The position numbers and the translations under genes were made by a program. This document shows positions 56,001 through 64,000 of a DNA stretch of 64,000 nucleotides, one piece after another (positions within the stretch are counted from its first letter, which is position 1; every line of letters begins with the position of its first letter). The stretch lies in contig NZ_MCGG01000025.1 of the NCBI RefSeq assembly GCF_001746755.1, positions 1-64,000 on the forward strand, in the 5' to 3' direction. The DNA is from Magnetovibrio blakemorei. Its GTDB lineage: Bacteria; Pseudomonadota; Alphaproteobacteria; Rhodospirillales; Magnetovibrionaceae. The notes beneath the pieces are model-generated. The model saw only the letters and a list, made by a program, of their open reading frames with translations, made no database searches and was not told the origin of the DNA.

Positions 56001-57287
56001 TGTGCCGTCGGAACGGGCTTTGATGAGTGCGTCCAACTGTTCCAAGCATTCGGTGCGATCTGGACGGAAGTCTTGTTCGCGCCACCAACTTTGCACCTGT
56101 TGGAGCAGCGCGCCCACCTGGGGGCCGCGTTGGAGGCCGCGATCCAAAACGTCTTGTCCGTGCAGGGGAAAGGAAACGGCAACAAAATCGCGGGCGGTTT
56201 CGACCATGGACTTCCAGCGTAGGGTGCGCTCCGGTGGCAGGTGGGCTTCCAGCGCCAATTCACCCGCCCAAGCGATCAAGGCGCGATCCACCATCGTGGC
56301 GTTCCCGTATTTGTCGCAGTGGATGCGCAGTTCATGATCCGACAGTTCGGACGATATTTTGGGCTCTGCTTTGCACATGGCTAAGAGGTGCGCACACTCT
56401 TTGTTGGAAAATTTTAAGCGCGCCGCCACTTGGGCCGTTTGCTCGGGCGTGATGTCGGGTTTGAGCAAGGCGGCCAATCGCCGCACCGGATCGATGTGCA
56501 CGCCCTCAATTTTCACCGCGCGCTCCAGCAACCACACCAGCATGCGCAAACGACCAACATCGCCCGCCTCGGGCAAAATAAATTCGAGAACTCTTTCGCC
56601 GCGCATCAAAAATATGGTGTCGGCCGGGTGGGGGGCGGTGAGGATGCGAAACAGCTCGCCGCGGACCCTTTCGCCGGAAAGTTCGGGCAAGCGCGAGGCC
56701 AGCTTGCGACACGCGCGCAACGCCCTGCCGCTGGCCGGGGGCTTGCCGTACTGGGCGTAAAAGCGAAAGAACCGCAGCAATCGCAAGACGTCTTCGTTGA
56801 TGCGCTGTTCGGCATCGCCGACAAACCGCACCCAGCCTTTACCCAAATCGGCCAGACCATCGTAAGGGTCGTAGACATTGCCCAACTCATCACACGATAA
56901 GGTGTTGATGGTGAAATCTCGCCGCGCCGCGTCTTGGGTCCAATCGTCGGTGAATTGCACGCGGGCATGACGGCCAAAATGTTCGACGTCAATGCGCAGG
57001 GTGGTGATCTCAAAGTGGTGGGCGTCAACGATCGCTGTGACGGTGCCGTGTTTGATGCCGGTGGGGATCACGTAAATATTAGCCGCTGCCAGGAGTTCCA
57101 TGACCTGTTCGGGTTCTGTGGGGGTGGCGATGTCAATGTCTTTGGCCGGACGGCCCAGTACGGCATCGCGCACACACCCGCCGATAAAGCGGGCTTCGGC
57201 GCCTGCGGCACGAAACGCATCCATCACCGCTTTGGTGGACGGTGCCGTCATCCAGGGTTGGGGGGTGATCAGTCCGGTCGGTTCCAC
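55992..57287 (-). CDS. CCA tRNA nucleotidyltransferase
   Basis: A 431-residue class II nucleotidyltransferase. FIGGCVRDAVLGRPAKDIDIATP (about 34-56) has the GGxVRD and DxD catalytic motifs; RRDFTINTLSCD and INEDVLRLLRFFRFYAQYG follow, then an RNA-binding C-terminal region of about 200 residues. It adds or repairs the 3' CCA end. It is part of a leftward operon with DUF6111, a Nudix hydrolase and DUF1285, an alphaproteobacterial arrangement. Confidence 0.92.
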   Translation of the reverse strand: MEPTGLITPQPWMTAPSTKAVMDAFRAAGAEARFIGGCVRDAVLGRPAKDIDIATPTEPEQVMELLAAANIYVIPTGIKHGTVTAIVDAHHFEITTLRIDVEHFGRHARVQFTDDWTQDAARRDFTINTLSCDELGNVYDPYDGLADLGKGWVRFVGDAEQRINEDVLRLLRFFRFYAQYGKPPASGRALRACRKLASRLPELSGERVRGELFRILTAPHPADTIFLMRGERVLEFILPEAGDVGRLRMLVWLLERAVKIEGVHIDPVRRLAALLKPDITPEQTAQVAARLKFSNKECAHLLAMCKAEPKISSELSDHELRIHCDKYGNATMVDRALIAWAGELALEAHLPPERTLRWKSMVETARDFVAVSFPLHGQDVLDRGLQRGPQVGALLQQVQSWWREQDFRPDRTECLEQLDALIKARSDGTSS

Positions 57288-57322
57288 GCGCGCTGCCTCG
57301 GGTTCCTTGAATTTTTTGCCAC

Positions 57323-57676
57323 TTACTTTGATTCTGGCTTCGATTTTGGGGTAAATCCACCCTCAATGATTACGCCGTCCTTTTCATAAGGCGCGTGATA
57401 GACGCTGTCGGGTGAATTTTGGGGGACAATAAAAACGGACAGCACCAATCCCACCACGGTCAGGGCGACGCCTGCCACGATGAGACGGAACCACGGCATT
57501 TTGATATCAAAATCCTCGGGTCTGGTGTGATCGCCCGGAATGCCGTCTGGATGACCTTCGGCTTTGGCTTTGGCGCGATTGGCCTTAATCTGTTTGCGCA
57601 CCCATTGAATCCACATGAAATACAACACGCTTGGCAGGACCAAGGGCAAGATATAGGAAATGAAGATGCGGGCCAT
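57323..57676 (-). CDS. DUF6111-like small membrane protein
   Basis: A 117-residue protein with two helices (about 3-20 and 64-86) and a charged cytoplasmic loop between (RKQIKANRAKAKAEGHPDG). ATG 57676 follows GGGGGAG; a longer frame to 57751 is unlikely. It lies between the CoA-pyrophosphatase-like Nudix gene and the CCA enzyme, a neighbourhood common to alphaproteobacteria. Function unknown. Confidence 0.8.
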   Translation of the reverse strand: MARIFISYILPLVLPSVLYFMWIQWVRKQIKANRAKAKAEGHPDGIPGDHTRPEDFDIKMPWFRLIVAGVALTVVGLVLSVFIVPQNSPDSVYHAPYEKDGVIIEGGFTPKSKPESK

Positions 57677-57777
57677 GAGCTCCCCCGTAAGGTTTTGAGC
57701 ACTGTCTATGAGCACTGTGTTGCATACTGTATTTGTCGCCAATCGCGTCAAGGCTTATCAGGTCGTACTCCGTTCGT

Positions 57778-58452
57778 CTATGGCGCGAGATTTTGTTGAC
57801 CTTTAAGGACGCGGTAGAGGTCCATGATCATGCCCGCCGTTGCTCCCCAAATGAAATGGTCTTGATACCCCATGGCGTGAAAGTATCGCTTGGTGCCCGC
57901 AAATTCGCGGGCATGACGTTGATGGTTGGTCGAATCCATGAGAAACGCCAGCGGCACTTCGAACACTTCGGCGACCTCGTGGGGGTCCGGAATGAGATCG
58001 AACGGGGGTGAGATGATGGCCACGATGGGGCTCACTTCAAATCCCGTTCGGGTCACATAGGTATCGAGCTTGCCGATGATTTCAATGTGGCTTGCGGGCA
58101 GGCCGATTTCTTCTTCGGTTTCGCGTAGGGCTGCGGCCACGGCGTCTCGATCTTCGGGTTCGATATGCCCACCGGGAAAGCTGACTTGGCCGGGATGGTG
58201 TTCCAAGTGATCGGTGCGCCGAGTGAGCAAAATGGTCAGGTGGTCACCGTGATCCACCAACCCCACCAACACGGCCGCCGGACGCAAAGGGGTGTTGGGT
58301 GGGAAATCCGGATTGAGGTCATGATCGCCATGGACGCGTCGCCCAGGGGTGAGATCTGGGGAGGTATCTGGCGCGTGCCGGGGCTTTGGTGAAGGGGCTT
58401 CATAAGCCGAGAGCCGTTGGATGATCCAGTCGCGGTTAAATGATCGTTTCAA
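57778..58452 (-). CDS. CoA pyrophosphatase-like Nudix hydrolase
   Basis: A 224-residue Nudix protein of the NudL/CoAse group. The box is GGHIEPEDRDAVAAALRETEEEIGL, preceded by LLTRRTDHLEHHPGQVSFPGG (the UPF0035-type signature LLxxRxxxLxxHxGQVxFPGG, about 82-102). Such enzymes cleave coenzyme A or similar dinucleotides. The first 50 residues are variable. Confidence 0.9.
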   Translation of the reverse strand: MKRSFNRDWIIQRLSAYEAPSPKPRHAPDTSPDLTPGRRVHGDHDLNPDFPPNTPLRPAAVLVGLVDHGDHLTILLTRRTDHLEHHPGQVSFPGGHIEPEDRDAVAAALRETEEEIGLPASHIEIIGKLDTYVTRTGFEVSPIVAIISPPFDLIPDPHEVAEVFEVPLAFLMDSTNHQRHAREFAGTKRYFHAMGYQDHFIWGATAGMIMDLYRVLKGQQNLAP

Positions 58453-58485
58453 GACAGAACACCTCGTTTTGAAGGCATCTGTTTG

Positions 58486-59070
58486 CTAGGCGTCAGAGTC
58501 CTGTAAGGACCCCAGTGGAAAAAAAGAGCCGGAACTCCACACGCCAAATATTTTTTCATCATCTAAATCCATCGCCGTGCCGTGTTCGACCAGATCGTAA
58601 TACACGGCGCGTTCTATGCGGGCCTCAATCGCGCCCGGCATCGCTACATAAGGCGTAAGGACACCGGTCACGGGGCTTGGTTTCATTATTATGGGTACAT
58701 CTTCGGAAATTGTGATCAGTTTGTCCACATTGGTGCAAAAGCTGATGATTTGATCTTCGCCTTCGCCATGGGTGAAGATTTGTGTGGCGATGAACGGCGC
58801 ATCCTCGACTTCGATGCGGCCCATTTCCGTCGGTGAAATCAGCCAATACACGCCGTCTTCCGCGCGCATCAAAATGGAGGCAAACAAACACACCATCTCT
58901 TTGCGACCAATCGGCGTGCCGTTGTAATACCACACGCCCGCCTGATCGATGCGAATGTCCAAGTCGCCGCAATAACTGCGGCCTTCCAAAGGAACCGGTA
59001 AATCCAACGCGGACTGGGGGATCTCTTCGGAGAAAAAATCAAAGTCTCCCTCTTGCACGCGTCTGCCCAT
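58486..59070 (-). CDS. DUF1285 domain protein
   Basis: A 194-residue protein of unknown function. The middle has CGDLDIRIDQAGVWYYNGTPIGRKEMVCLFASILMRAEDGVYWLISPTEMGRIEVEDAPF, typical for DUF1285, which is found before the Nudix and CCA genes in many alphaproteobacteria. No signal peptide or helix is visible. Start at 59070 (MGRRVQEG). Confidence 0.85.
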   Translation of the reverse strand: MGRRVQEGDFDFFSEEIPQSALDLPVPLEGRSYCGDLDIRIDQAGVWYYNGTPIGRKEMVCLFASILMRAEDGVYWLISPTEMGRIEVEDAPFIATQIFTHGEGEDQIISFCTNVDKLITISEDVPIIMKPSPVTGVLTPYVAMPGAIEARIERAVYYDLVEHGTAMDLDDEKIFGVWSSGSFFPLGSLQDSDA

Positions 59071-59220
59071 TGTTTTCCTGCCGCCCCTTCAACTGAAAGC
59101 CCTTGCGGACCTTTGTGGCTTCATCGGTAAATCCACACCGACAATGCTGATATAGGGATTGGACCAAGGATGAAAAGGGAAAAATGCATACAGTGAGGTG
59201 AAAAATCGTTTGGCTTTGCT

Positions 59221-60126
59221 TTAGCTTTCGGTCCAGCCGGGCGTGTGACGGAACCATTCAACCAAAAAGTCGACGAAGGCGCGGACCTTGGGCGAAAGGT
59301 TGCGGCTGGACGGATAAACCGCATAAACGCTAAGCGGATCATCATTAAAAGACTCCAGGGCGGGCTCCAATTTGCCCTGCAGCAAGGCGTGATCGACGAT
59401 GAACGACGGCCCATAAAAAATGCCCACGCCCTGCACGGCGGCGGAACGGATCACAACATCGTTATTCGTCGTGAGGTTGCCGCTGATTTTCACACTCAAG
59501 TGTTTACCGTCTTCTTTGAAGGTCCATTCGCCGGGAGTGGAAAGATACGAATAGATGATGCTTTTGTGGTGGCGCAGCTCGCTGGGATGACTGGGTTTAC
59601 CGTGTTTGCGCCAATACGCCGGAGACGCGCACAAGGTCATGGTAACAGGCGCGATACGCCGCGCAATGAGTGTGGAGTCTTGCAGTCGTGAAATGCGGAT
59701 CACCGCATCAAAGCCTTCATCCACCAAATTGACCAGACGGTCAGAAAATTCGATGTCCACGTGAATCAGCGGGTAGCGTTCGATAAAGGCGGACAGGGCT
59801 TCGGACAAATGCATGGCGCCAAAGGTATGTGGCGCGCTGACGCGCAACTTTCCGCGGGGTTCTTCGCCAAGCGGGGAAACCGCGTCTTGGGCATCTTCCA
59901 AGTCGTTCAAAATGCCCCGAGCACGTTCCAGAAAAACCCGTCCTTCGTCGGTCAAGTGCAGCTTGCGGGTGGTGCGCTGAAGCAAACGCACCCGCAGATG
60001 ATCTTCCAGGGCCGCCACTTGCTTGGATACGGTGGCTTTGGACGCCCCCAATTCGCGGGCCGCTTGGGAAAAGCTGCCCGAATCGATGGTGGCGACAAAG
60101 GCTCGCATGCCCGATAGAACGTCCAT
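59221..60126 (-). CDS. LysR-family transcriptional regulator
   Basis: A 301-residue regulator. The N-terminal winged helix (MDVLSGMRAFVATIDSGSFSQAARELGASKATVSKQVAALE, about 1-41) and the periplasmic-binding-like effector domain (about 90-295) are complete. ATG 60126 is chosen; 60162 would add 12 residues and run over candidate operator sequence. It diverges from a pirin gene, which is probably its target. Confidence 0.92.
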   Translation of the reverse strand: MDVLSGMRAFVATIDSGSFSQAARELGASKATVSKQVAALEDHLRVRLLQRTTRKLHLTDEGRVFLERARGILNDLEDAQDAVSPLGEEPRGKLRVSAPHTFGAMHLSEALSAFIERYPLIHVDIEFSDRLVNLVDEGFDAVIRISRLQDSTLIARRIAPVTMTLCASPAYWRKHGKPSHPSELRHHKSIIYSYLSTPGEWTFKEDGKHLSVKISGNLTTNNDVVIRSAAVQGVGIFYGPSFIVDHALLQGKLEPALESFNDDPLSVYAVYPSSRNLSPKVRAFVDFLVEWFRHTPGWTES

Positions 60127-60153
60127 ATCAACCGTTTCCCTTATTGAAACAGT

Positions 60154-60188
60154 ATTGTTCAAAATGGCCTAATTGTCCATCAAAATGG
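60154..60188. promoter_or_regulatory. Direct repeats in the LysR-pirin gap (candidate operator)
   Basis: TCAAAATGG occurs at 60159-60167 and 60180-60188, exactly 21 bases (two helical turns) apart, each preceded by ATTGT. This spacing suits a dimeric LysR protein. Confidence 0.5.
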
Positions 60189-60240
60189 TATGCCGTAAAG
60201 TGATCGTCACATGAACCTATCAGACTGTGGAGGACTGAAT

Positions 60241-60945
60241 ATGATCACCGTTTCAAATTTTCAGAACTTCGGCCATCAAGATCATGGATGGCTGAACGCC
60301 TGCCATCACTTTAGTTTTGCCGATTATTACGACCCCGCCCGCATGGGTTTTGGGCCGCTTCGGGTGTGGAATGACGATCATATCAAGGCGGGTACGGGCT
60401 TTCCGCTGCACGGCCACCGGGATATGGAAATCATCACCTATGTGCGTCAGGGTGCGGTCAGCCATGAAGACAGCCTGGGCAATCGGGGCCGCACGGCGGC
60501 GGGGCAAGTGCAAGTGATGAGCGCGGGTACCGGCATTCGTCACGCGGAGTACAACGTCGAAAATGAAGACCTGGATTTGTTTCAGATTTGGTTGGAGCCC
60601 GACGAGAGCGGGCATCAACCGCGTTGGGACATGCGCACGTTTGACCGGGATCATAATTCCCATGGCTTTGTGACGTTGGTGTCGGGGCGCCATGGCAAGC
60701 CTCAGCCAGACAGCCTGTTTATCCATCAAGACGCGGCCTTGTTGGCGGCGGTGATGGACCAAGGTCAAGTCCATCGCCTGCACATCGAGCCGGGGCGGCG
60801 CATGTATATCGTTCCTGCACGGGGTGAAATCGAAGTGAACGGCGTCAATATCACCGAGCGCGGGGCTGCCGAAATCAGCAATGAGAGCGAGCTGGTCCTC
60901 AACGCCTTGGTTGATGCGGAAGTGGTAGTGCTGGATCTTCCTTAA
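60241..60945 (+). CDS. Pirin-family protein
   Basis: A 234-residue bicupin. The N-terminal cupin shows the metal site HGHRDMEIITYV (about 60-71) with GTGIRHAEYN further on. Bacterial pirins are often quercetin dioxygenase-like or act as regulators under stress. ATG 60241 follows GGAGG. It is paired with a divergent LysR gene, a common regulated unit. Confidence 0.92.
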   Translation: MITVSNFQNFGHQDHGWLNACHHFSFADYYDPARMGFGPLRVWNDDHIKAGTGFPLHGHRDMEIITYVRQGAVSHEDSLGNRGRTAAGQVQVMSAGTGIRHAEYNVENEDLDLFQIWLEPDESGHQPRWDMRTFDRDHNSHGFVTLVSGRHGKPQPDSLFIHQDAALLAAVMDQGQVHRLHIEPGRRMYIVPARGEIEVNGVNITERGAAEISNESELVLNALVDAEVVVLDLP

Positions 60946-61059
60946 GCAACAATAATCAAACCTAAACGGGGATATATTTGCTAAACTGCAATCTGATACA
61001 TGTTCCGGACCTAAGCGGCTGGGGCATGTGATTTGAGTGTTTAAGTTTAAGGAAGCAAA

Positions 61060-61479
61060 ATGAAAGCAGAAGTAAAATGGCTGGGCGGGCGCGCATTTGA
61101 AGGCACGCCCGACAGTGGGCATAGCGTGATCATGGATAGTTCGCCGGCATTCGGTGGCGAAGACCGGGGCGTGCGACCCATGGAACTGCTGCTTTTGGGG
61201 ATGGGGGGCTGTACCTCCATCGACGTGATGAACATCTTGGAAAAATCACGTCAAGATGTGAGCGGCTGCGTTGCCGAAATTTCCGCTGATCGTGCCGATG
61301 AAGATCCAAAGGTATTTGTGCGCATTCACGTGCATTTTAAAGTGACCGGGCGCAACGTGGAAGCCAAGCGGGTTGAACGTGCGATTGAACTGTCGGCGGA
61401 AAAATACTGCTCTGCATCCATCATGTTGGGCAAAACGGCGGAGATTACCCATGACTTTGAAATTATCGAATCCGATTAA
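61060..61479 (+). CDS. OsmC-family peroxide-reducing protein
   Basis: A 139-residue OsmC/Ohr-fold protein. Two redox cysteines are visible in GMGGCTSIDVMNIL and EKYCSASIMLGKTAEI, the usual spacing for thiol peroxidase activity with organic peroxides. The next gene starts inside its end in another frame (61451), so the two are coupled. Confidence 0.9.
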   Translation: MKAEVKWLGGRAFEGTPDSGHSVIMDSSPAFGGEDRGVRPMELLLLGMGGCTSIDVMNILEKSRQDVSGCVAEISADRADEDPKVFVRIHVHFKVTGRNVEAKRVERAIELSAEKYCSASIMLGKTAEITHDFEIIESD

Positions 61480-62146
61480 GTTGGGCCTGGTGTTGGCTCT
61501 GGTGAGCAGCGCTGCGGCCTGCACATCGACCGGCTTCACCAACAATCCTCTGGAACGCAAATTGTCCTGGTTTTCCTACATGGAAGGTGGGGATATCCGG
61601 GCTGCGTGCGGACCGGCCACCCCCAACCGCTACCGTTTGGTCTACAACGGTGTTTATAACGAACAGGTGCGAACCTATGAGTTGATCGCTGAAAGACATC
61701 TGAATGTTGGCGTGATTGAAGCCGTGGACCTGACACAGTTTGGTGAAGGGATCGGTGGCATTCTTGCCCCTTGGCAGGCCAAAATGGTGGGCCGAGATTT
61801 GGATCAGGAGCAGTCCCGGGCACTGGTCAATGCGTTGGCTGTGGATGGTGCGTTTGGGCCACCAGCGGTGGATACCGAACTGTCGTCACGGGGCTTCTTT
61901 TGGACCATCGCCGCGTGCCATCAAGGGGCATATCATTTTACGGCGCTGGCGTGGCCGTCCCAAGCTTGGGATGACGCAACGTTTGACGATGTCCTTTTCG
62001 CTTTAGATCCGTCCCCCATTGCGGTGAATCCACCGCGCAAGACGCTTTTGGATCGCATCAATACGGGTGGGCCAAAAAATGTAGAAAGTATTTTCAACAC
62101 CAAGGTGGGGGAAAACGGACTGGCGGGATTCCAGCCGCTTTTTTAG
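61451..62146 (+). CDS. Putative lipoprotein, uncharacterised
   Basis: A 231-residue protein with a short signal peptide and lipobox SSAAAC (Cys near 24). The mature protein begins with LERKLSWFSYMEGGDIRAACG and has an alpha/beta appearance, including a second pair of cysteines (AACG, AACH). ATG 61451 overlaps the OsmC gene by 29 bases. No family recognised. Confidence 0.75.
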   Translation: MTLKLSNPIKLGLVLALVSSAAACTSTGFTNNPLERKLSWFSYMEGGDIRAACGPATPNRYRLVYNGVYNEQVRTYELIAERHLNVGVIEAVDLTQFGEGIGGILAPWQAKMVGRDLDQEQSRALVNALAVDGAFGPPAVDTELSSRGFFWTIAACHQGAYHFTALAWPSQAWDDATFDDVLFALDPSPIAVNPPRKTLLDRINTGGPKNVESIFNTKVGENGLAGFQPLF

Positions 62147-62230
62147 AACAGAACAAAGATTGCTGTGAGCGTCGGAGATGGCTAGACTACCCAGTCGTGG
62201 GAGAAACCAACGAGGGTAAAGGGGGCTAGA

Positions 62231-62602
62231 ATGCCATATGTGATGCGCAACGCCGAAGGCCGGATCGTCGCCGTTTTGAGCGAACAGGTTGAAGGCAGCG
62301 AAATGGTTTCGGCCAACGATCCGGGTCTGGGACAATTCTTAGCCGCCGACAGTCCCGAGCAGCGTGCCCAACGTGAGCTGATGGAATCCGATCTGGGCTT
62401 GATCCGCGTGATTGAAGATTTGATCAACGTGCTGGTCGAGCGTGGTGTGATCATGTTCAATGACTTCCCCGAACCGGTGCAGCGCAAGTTGTTGATGCGC
62501 AGCGGCATGCGTAAAGAGTTTTCTTACGTGGACGATTTGTTCAACGCCGACGACAATGAATTTTTGCCACCACCGGATGAAGACGGCGAAGGCTTTCTTT
62601 AA
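62231..62602 (+). CDS. Conserved hypothetical protein (often mislabelled tryptophan synthase beta-like)
   Basis: A 123-residue acidic protein (MPYVMRNAEGRIVAVLSEQ..., SDLGLIRVIEDLINVLVERGVIMFNDFPEPVQRKLLMR). It resembles small proteins conserved in Proteobacteria and sometimes named tryptophan synthase beta-like, for which no enzymatic role is shown. The end is acidic (DEDGEGFL). Confidence 0.75.
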   Translation: MPYVMRNAEGRIVAVLSEQVEGSEMVSANDPGLGQFLAADSPEQRAQRELMESDLGLIRVIEDLINVLVERGVIMFNDFPEPVQRKLLMRSGMRKEFSYVDDLFNADDNEFLPPPDEDGEGFL

Positions 62603-62736
62603 GTTCTTCAAGTGCTTTTAGGCATTGATTCAGAGCGGTCTAATATTTGTGTGATCAAATAAAGATTGCGCACACCCCCAAAGAACAGTACTATTTTGTG
62701 GATTTCTGAGGGGGGGAATTGACCGTTCAATTTCTT

Positions 62737-62836
62737 GTGGAAATCTCCCTGCGCGTGCGCAGGTTAGAGACCCGTGAAAACGGGAGGGGACTTGTGCGTC
62801 TTCATTCATGGCGGCAAGTCGAAGAGTTTCGTTCAC
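62737..62836 (+). ncRNA. Predicted multi-branch structured leader before the cytochrome gene
   Basis: A closing stem GAAA-T-CTC (62740-62747) with GAGTTTC (62824-62830) encloses three hairpins: CCTGCG-CGTG-CGCAGG (62748-62763), CCCGT-GAAA-ACGGG (62771-62784) with a GNRA loop, and GACTTG...CAAGTC (62789-62820). It ends about 30 bases before the ATG of the diheme cytochrome. A riboswitch or stability element is possible; no known class matches by eye. Confidence 0.45.
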
Positions 62837-62864
62837 TTAAAACTCCAAAAAGGGGATTTTATAA

Positions 62865-63590
62865 ATGTTGAAAAAAATCATGACCACAGCCGTTTTGTCA
62901 TGTGTTGCCGCTGCGTTCATCGTTGTTGCTGTTCCGACAATGGTTAAAGCGGAAGACGATTCTTCCATCGCGCGCGGTGGAATGCTGTACGACAAATGGT
63001 TTAAGGTTATTGGGGCGCAAAAACCCTCTGAAACACATAAAGCGTGGCCTGCCGCCAACACCAAAAAATCCGGCGACGTGACCTGGCGCTGTAAATCGTG
63101 CCATGGCTGGGATATGAAGGGCAAAGACGGCGCTTACGCCAAAGGCTCTTATCTGACCGGTATCAAAGGTCTTGGCGCTATGGCCAATGCTGACAGCGCA
63201 AAAATCATTGCTGTCATTAAAGACGACACCCACGGCATGGGCGGTATGATGGCGGATCAAGATATGATGGATCTGGCCAACTTCGTCAGCAAGGGGCAGT
63301 TCGATATGGGCACCTACATCGACTATGCCACCAAAAAGGTTAAGGGCGATGTGGCCAAAGGTGCGGCTTATTACAACACCGTGTGCGCAAAGTGCCACGG
63401 TGCCGACGGTACCTTGCCCAAAGAAATGGAAGAAACCGTTGGTGGGTTGAGCAATGATAACCCGTGGGAAATCATGCACAAAATCATGAACGGCCAACCG
63501 GCGGAAAACATGCCGGCTATGCGGGCCTTTGGCCCTGAAGTGTCGGCGGATATTCTCGCCTACGCTCAATCACTTCCGGCCAAGAAGTAA
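62865..63590 (+). CDS. Diheme c-type cytochrome
   Basis: A 241-residue periplasmic protein with a signal peptide (ends VKAE). Two heme motifs are CKSCH (Cys76, Cys79, His80) and CAKCH (Cys174, Cys177, His178). Methionines near GMGGMMADQDMM and NMPAM may serve as axial ligands. It precedes a NapC/NirT gene by about 110 bases with a terminator between, and its function may be electron transfer from that quinol dehydrogenase. Confidence 0.9.
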   Translation: MLKKIMTTAVLSCVAAAFIVVAVPTMVKAEDDSSIARGGMLYDKWFKVIGAQKPSETHKAWPAANTKKSGDVTWRCKSCHGWDMKGKDGAYAKGSYLTGIKGLGAMANADSAKIIAVIKDDTHGMGGMMADQDMMDLANFVSKGQFDMGTYIDYATKKVKGDVAKGAAYYNTVCAKCHGADGTLPKEMEETVGGLSNDNPWEIMHKIMNGQPAENMPAMRAFGPEVSADILAYAQSLPAKK

Positions 63591-63596
63591 TTTGAC

Positions 63597-63650
63597 AAAG
63601 CCCTCTTCTTAAGCCCGCTTTCGCGCGGGTTGGGAAGGGGGCTTTTTTCT
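63597..63650 (+). terminator. Rho-independent terminator after the diheme cytochrome
   Basis: AAAGCCC pairs with GGGGGCTTTTTT with an inner stem CCCGC/GCGGG. The T-run closes the cytochrome unit. Confidence 0.8.
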
Positions 63651-63701
63651 TTCAGAAAACGGGCTGCACACGACTGTGGCCCCGACTGGTGGGGTTTTTT
63701 G

Positions 63702-64000
63702 ATGATACGTACATTATGGCAAAGGTTGTGGCAGCCTTCCAAACGGTTTGCCATTGGGGTTATTTTTATCGTCGGTGGCGTTGGTGGGGTGATTTTTTGG
63801 GGTGGCTTTAACACCTTCATGGAACACACCAATACCTTAGAGTTCTGTATTTCGTGTCATGAAATGCGGGACACCGTTTATGAAGAATACAAAACCAGCG
63901 TGCACTATTCCAACCCGTCCGGGGTGCGCGCCATTTGTTCCGATTGCCACGTACCAAAGGCGTGGGGTCCGAAGTTGGTGCGCAAAATTCAAGCCTCCAA
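63702..64000 (+). CDS. NapC/NirT-family tetraheme quinol dehydrogenase (start, cut by window edge)
   Basis: The frame starts at ATG 63702 and is open to the window edge (99 codons). A membrane helix (FAIGVIFIVGGVGGVIFWGGF, about 16-36) is followed by heme motifs CISCHEM (Cys49, Cys52, His53, with the NapC-type CxxCHxM) and CSDCH (Cys79, Cys82, His83). The rest, including two or more hemes, lies outside. NapC/NirT proteins pass electrons from quinol to periplasmic reductases. The reductase is presumably downstream. Confidence 0.9.
   Translation, partial: MIRTLWQRLWQPSKRFAIGVIFIVGGVGGVIFWGGFNTFMEHTNTLEFCISCHEMRDTVYEEYKTSVHYSNPSGVRAICSDCHVPKAWGPKLVRKIQAS

Noticed and set aside
62718-62729. FNR-like site TTGACCGTTCAA upstream of the diheme cytochrome
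   Set aside because: The two half sites are four bases apart; FNR sites need TTGA and TCAA six bases apart.

Overview
This window is chromosomal DNA of an alphaproteobacterium, most probably a marine or sediment member of the Rhodospirillales (a Magnetovibrio/Terasakiella/Magnetospirillum-like lineage is my best guess from gene content; no marker here fixes the genus). The evidence is the gene order rplU-rpmA-obgE-proB-proA-nadD-rsfS-rlmH-gpmI-envC-ctpA-divergent deacetylase-rppH, the uvrC-pgsA-moe/moa run, the prs-rplY-pth-ychF run, a three-gene petABC cytochrome bc1 operon, and the alphaproteobacterial families DUF6111, DUF1285, MidA and UbiK. Most of the window is densely packed housekeeping genes with short gaps and many 1-4 base overlaps.

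Layout. 1-8.2 kb: the 3' end of an RTX-type secreted protein, a small b-type cytochrome, a periplasmic proline-rich protein, two membrane histidine kinases (one ending in a hemerythrin domain), ThpR, an orphan solute-binding protein and a DUF486 membrane protein. 8.2-10.9 kb: a small decayed mobile island against tRNA-Ser(CGA), holding a RelE/HigA-like toxin-antitoxin pair, a frameshifted AbiU2/HEPN-like gene and an integrase reduced to its N-terminal part. 11-32 kb: ribosomal proteins L21/L27, ObgE, proline and NAD synthesis, ribosome silencing and 23S methylation, phosphoglycerate mutase, cell-wall remodelling (EnvC-like, CtpA, deacetylase), RppH, a Ca/Na antiporter, folate genes, UvrC, PgsA and molybdenum-cofactor genes, then a HAD hydrolase whose start codon is not canonical. 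32-49 kb: a LOG-family protein, IlvE, a MarR regulator with an OmpR/EnvZ-type two-component system, ProC, UbiK, heptose epimerase, Lgt, MidA, PgeF, Prs, L25, Pth, YchF and an ornithine/diaminopimelate-type decarboxylase. 49-55 kb: an mtnP-mtnA-class II aldolase cluster that looks like a methylthioadenosine-to-DHAP shunt, then petABC. 55-64 kb: tRNA modification and CCA addition, Nudix, LysR/pirin pair, OsmC, lipoproteins, a diheme cytochrome c and the start of a NapC/NirT quinol dehydrogenase.

How it fits together: the organism respires through a bc1 complex and has low-potential c-type cytochromes at the right edge, consistent with flexible aerobic/anaerobic respiration; the hemerythrin kinase would be a natural oxygen or NO sensor for that lifestyle. 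Molybdenum-cofactor synthesis in the same window fits molybdoenzyme-dependent respiration.

The least ordinary items are: a predicted multi-branch RNA structure upstream of the diheme cytochrome (62737-62836), the hemerythrin-histidine kinase fusion, the HAD gene lacking ATG/GTG/TTG, the MTA shunt cluster, the tRNA-Ser island with imperfect end repeats, and an AT-rich 380-base gap before uvrC with several inverted repeats and a DnaA-box match. I did not find a CRISPR array, an intact insertion sequence, a prophage or rRNA genes.
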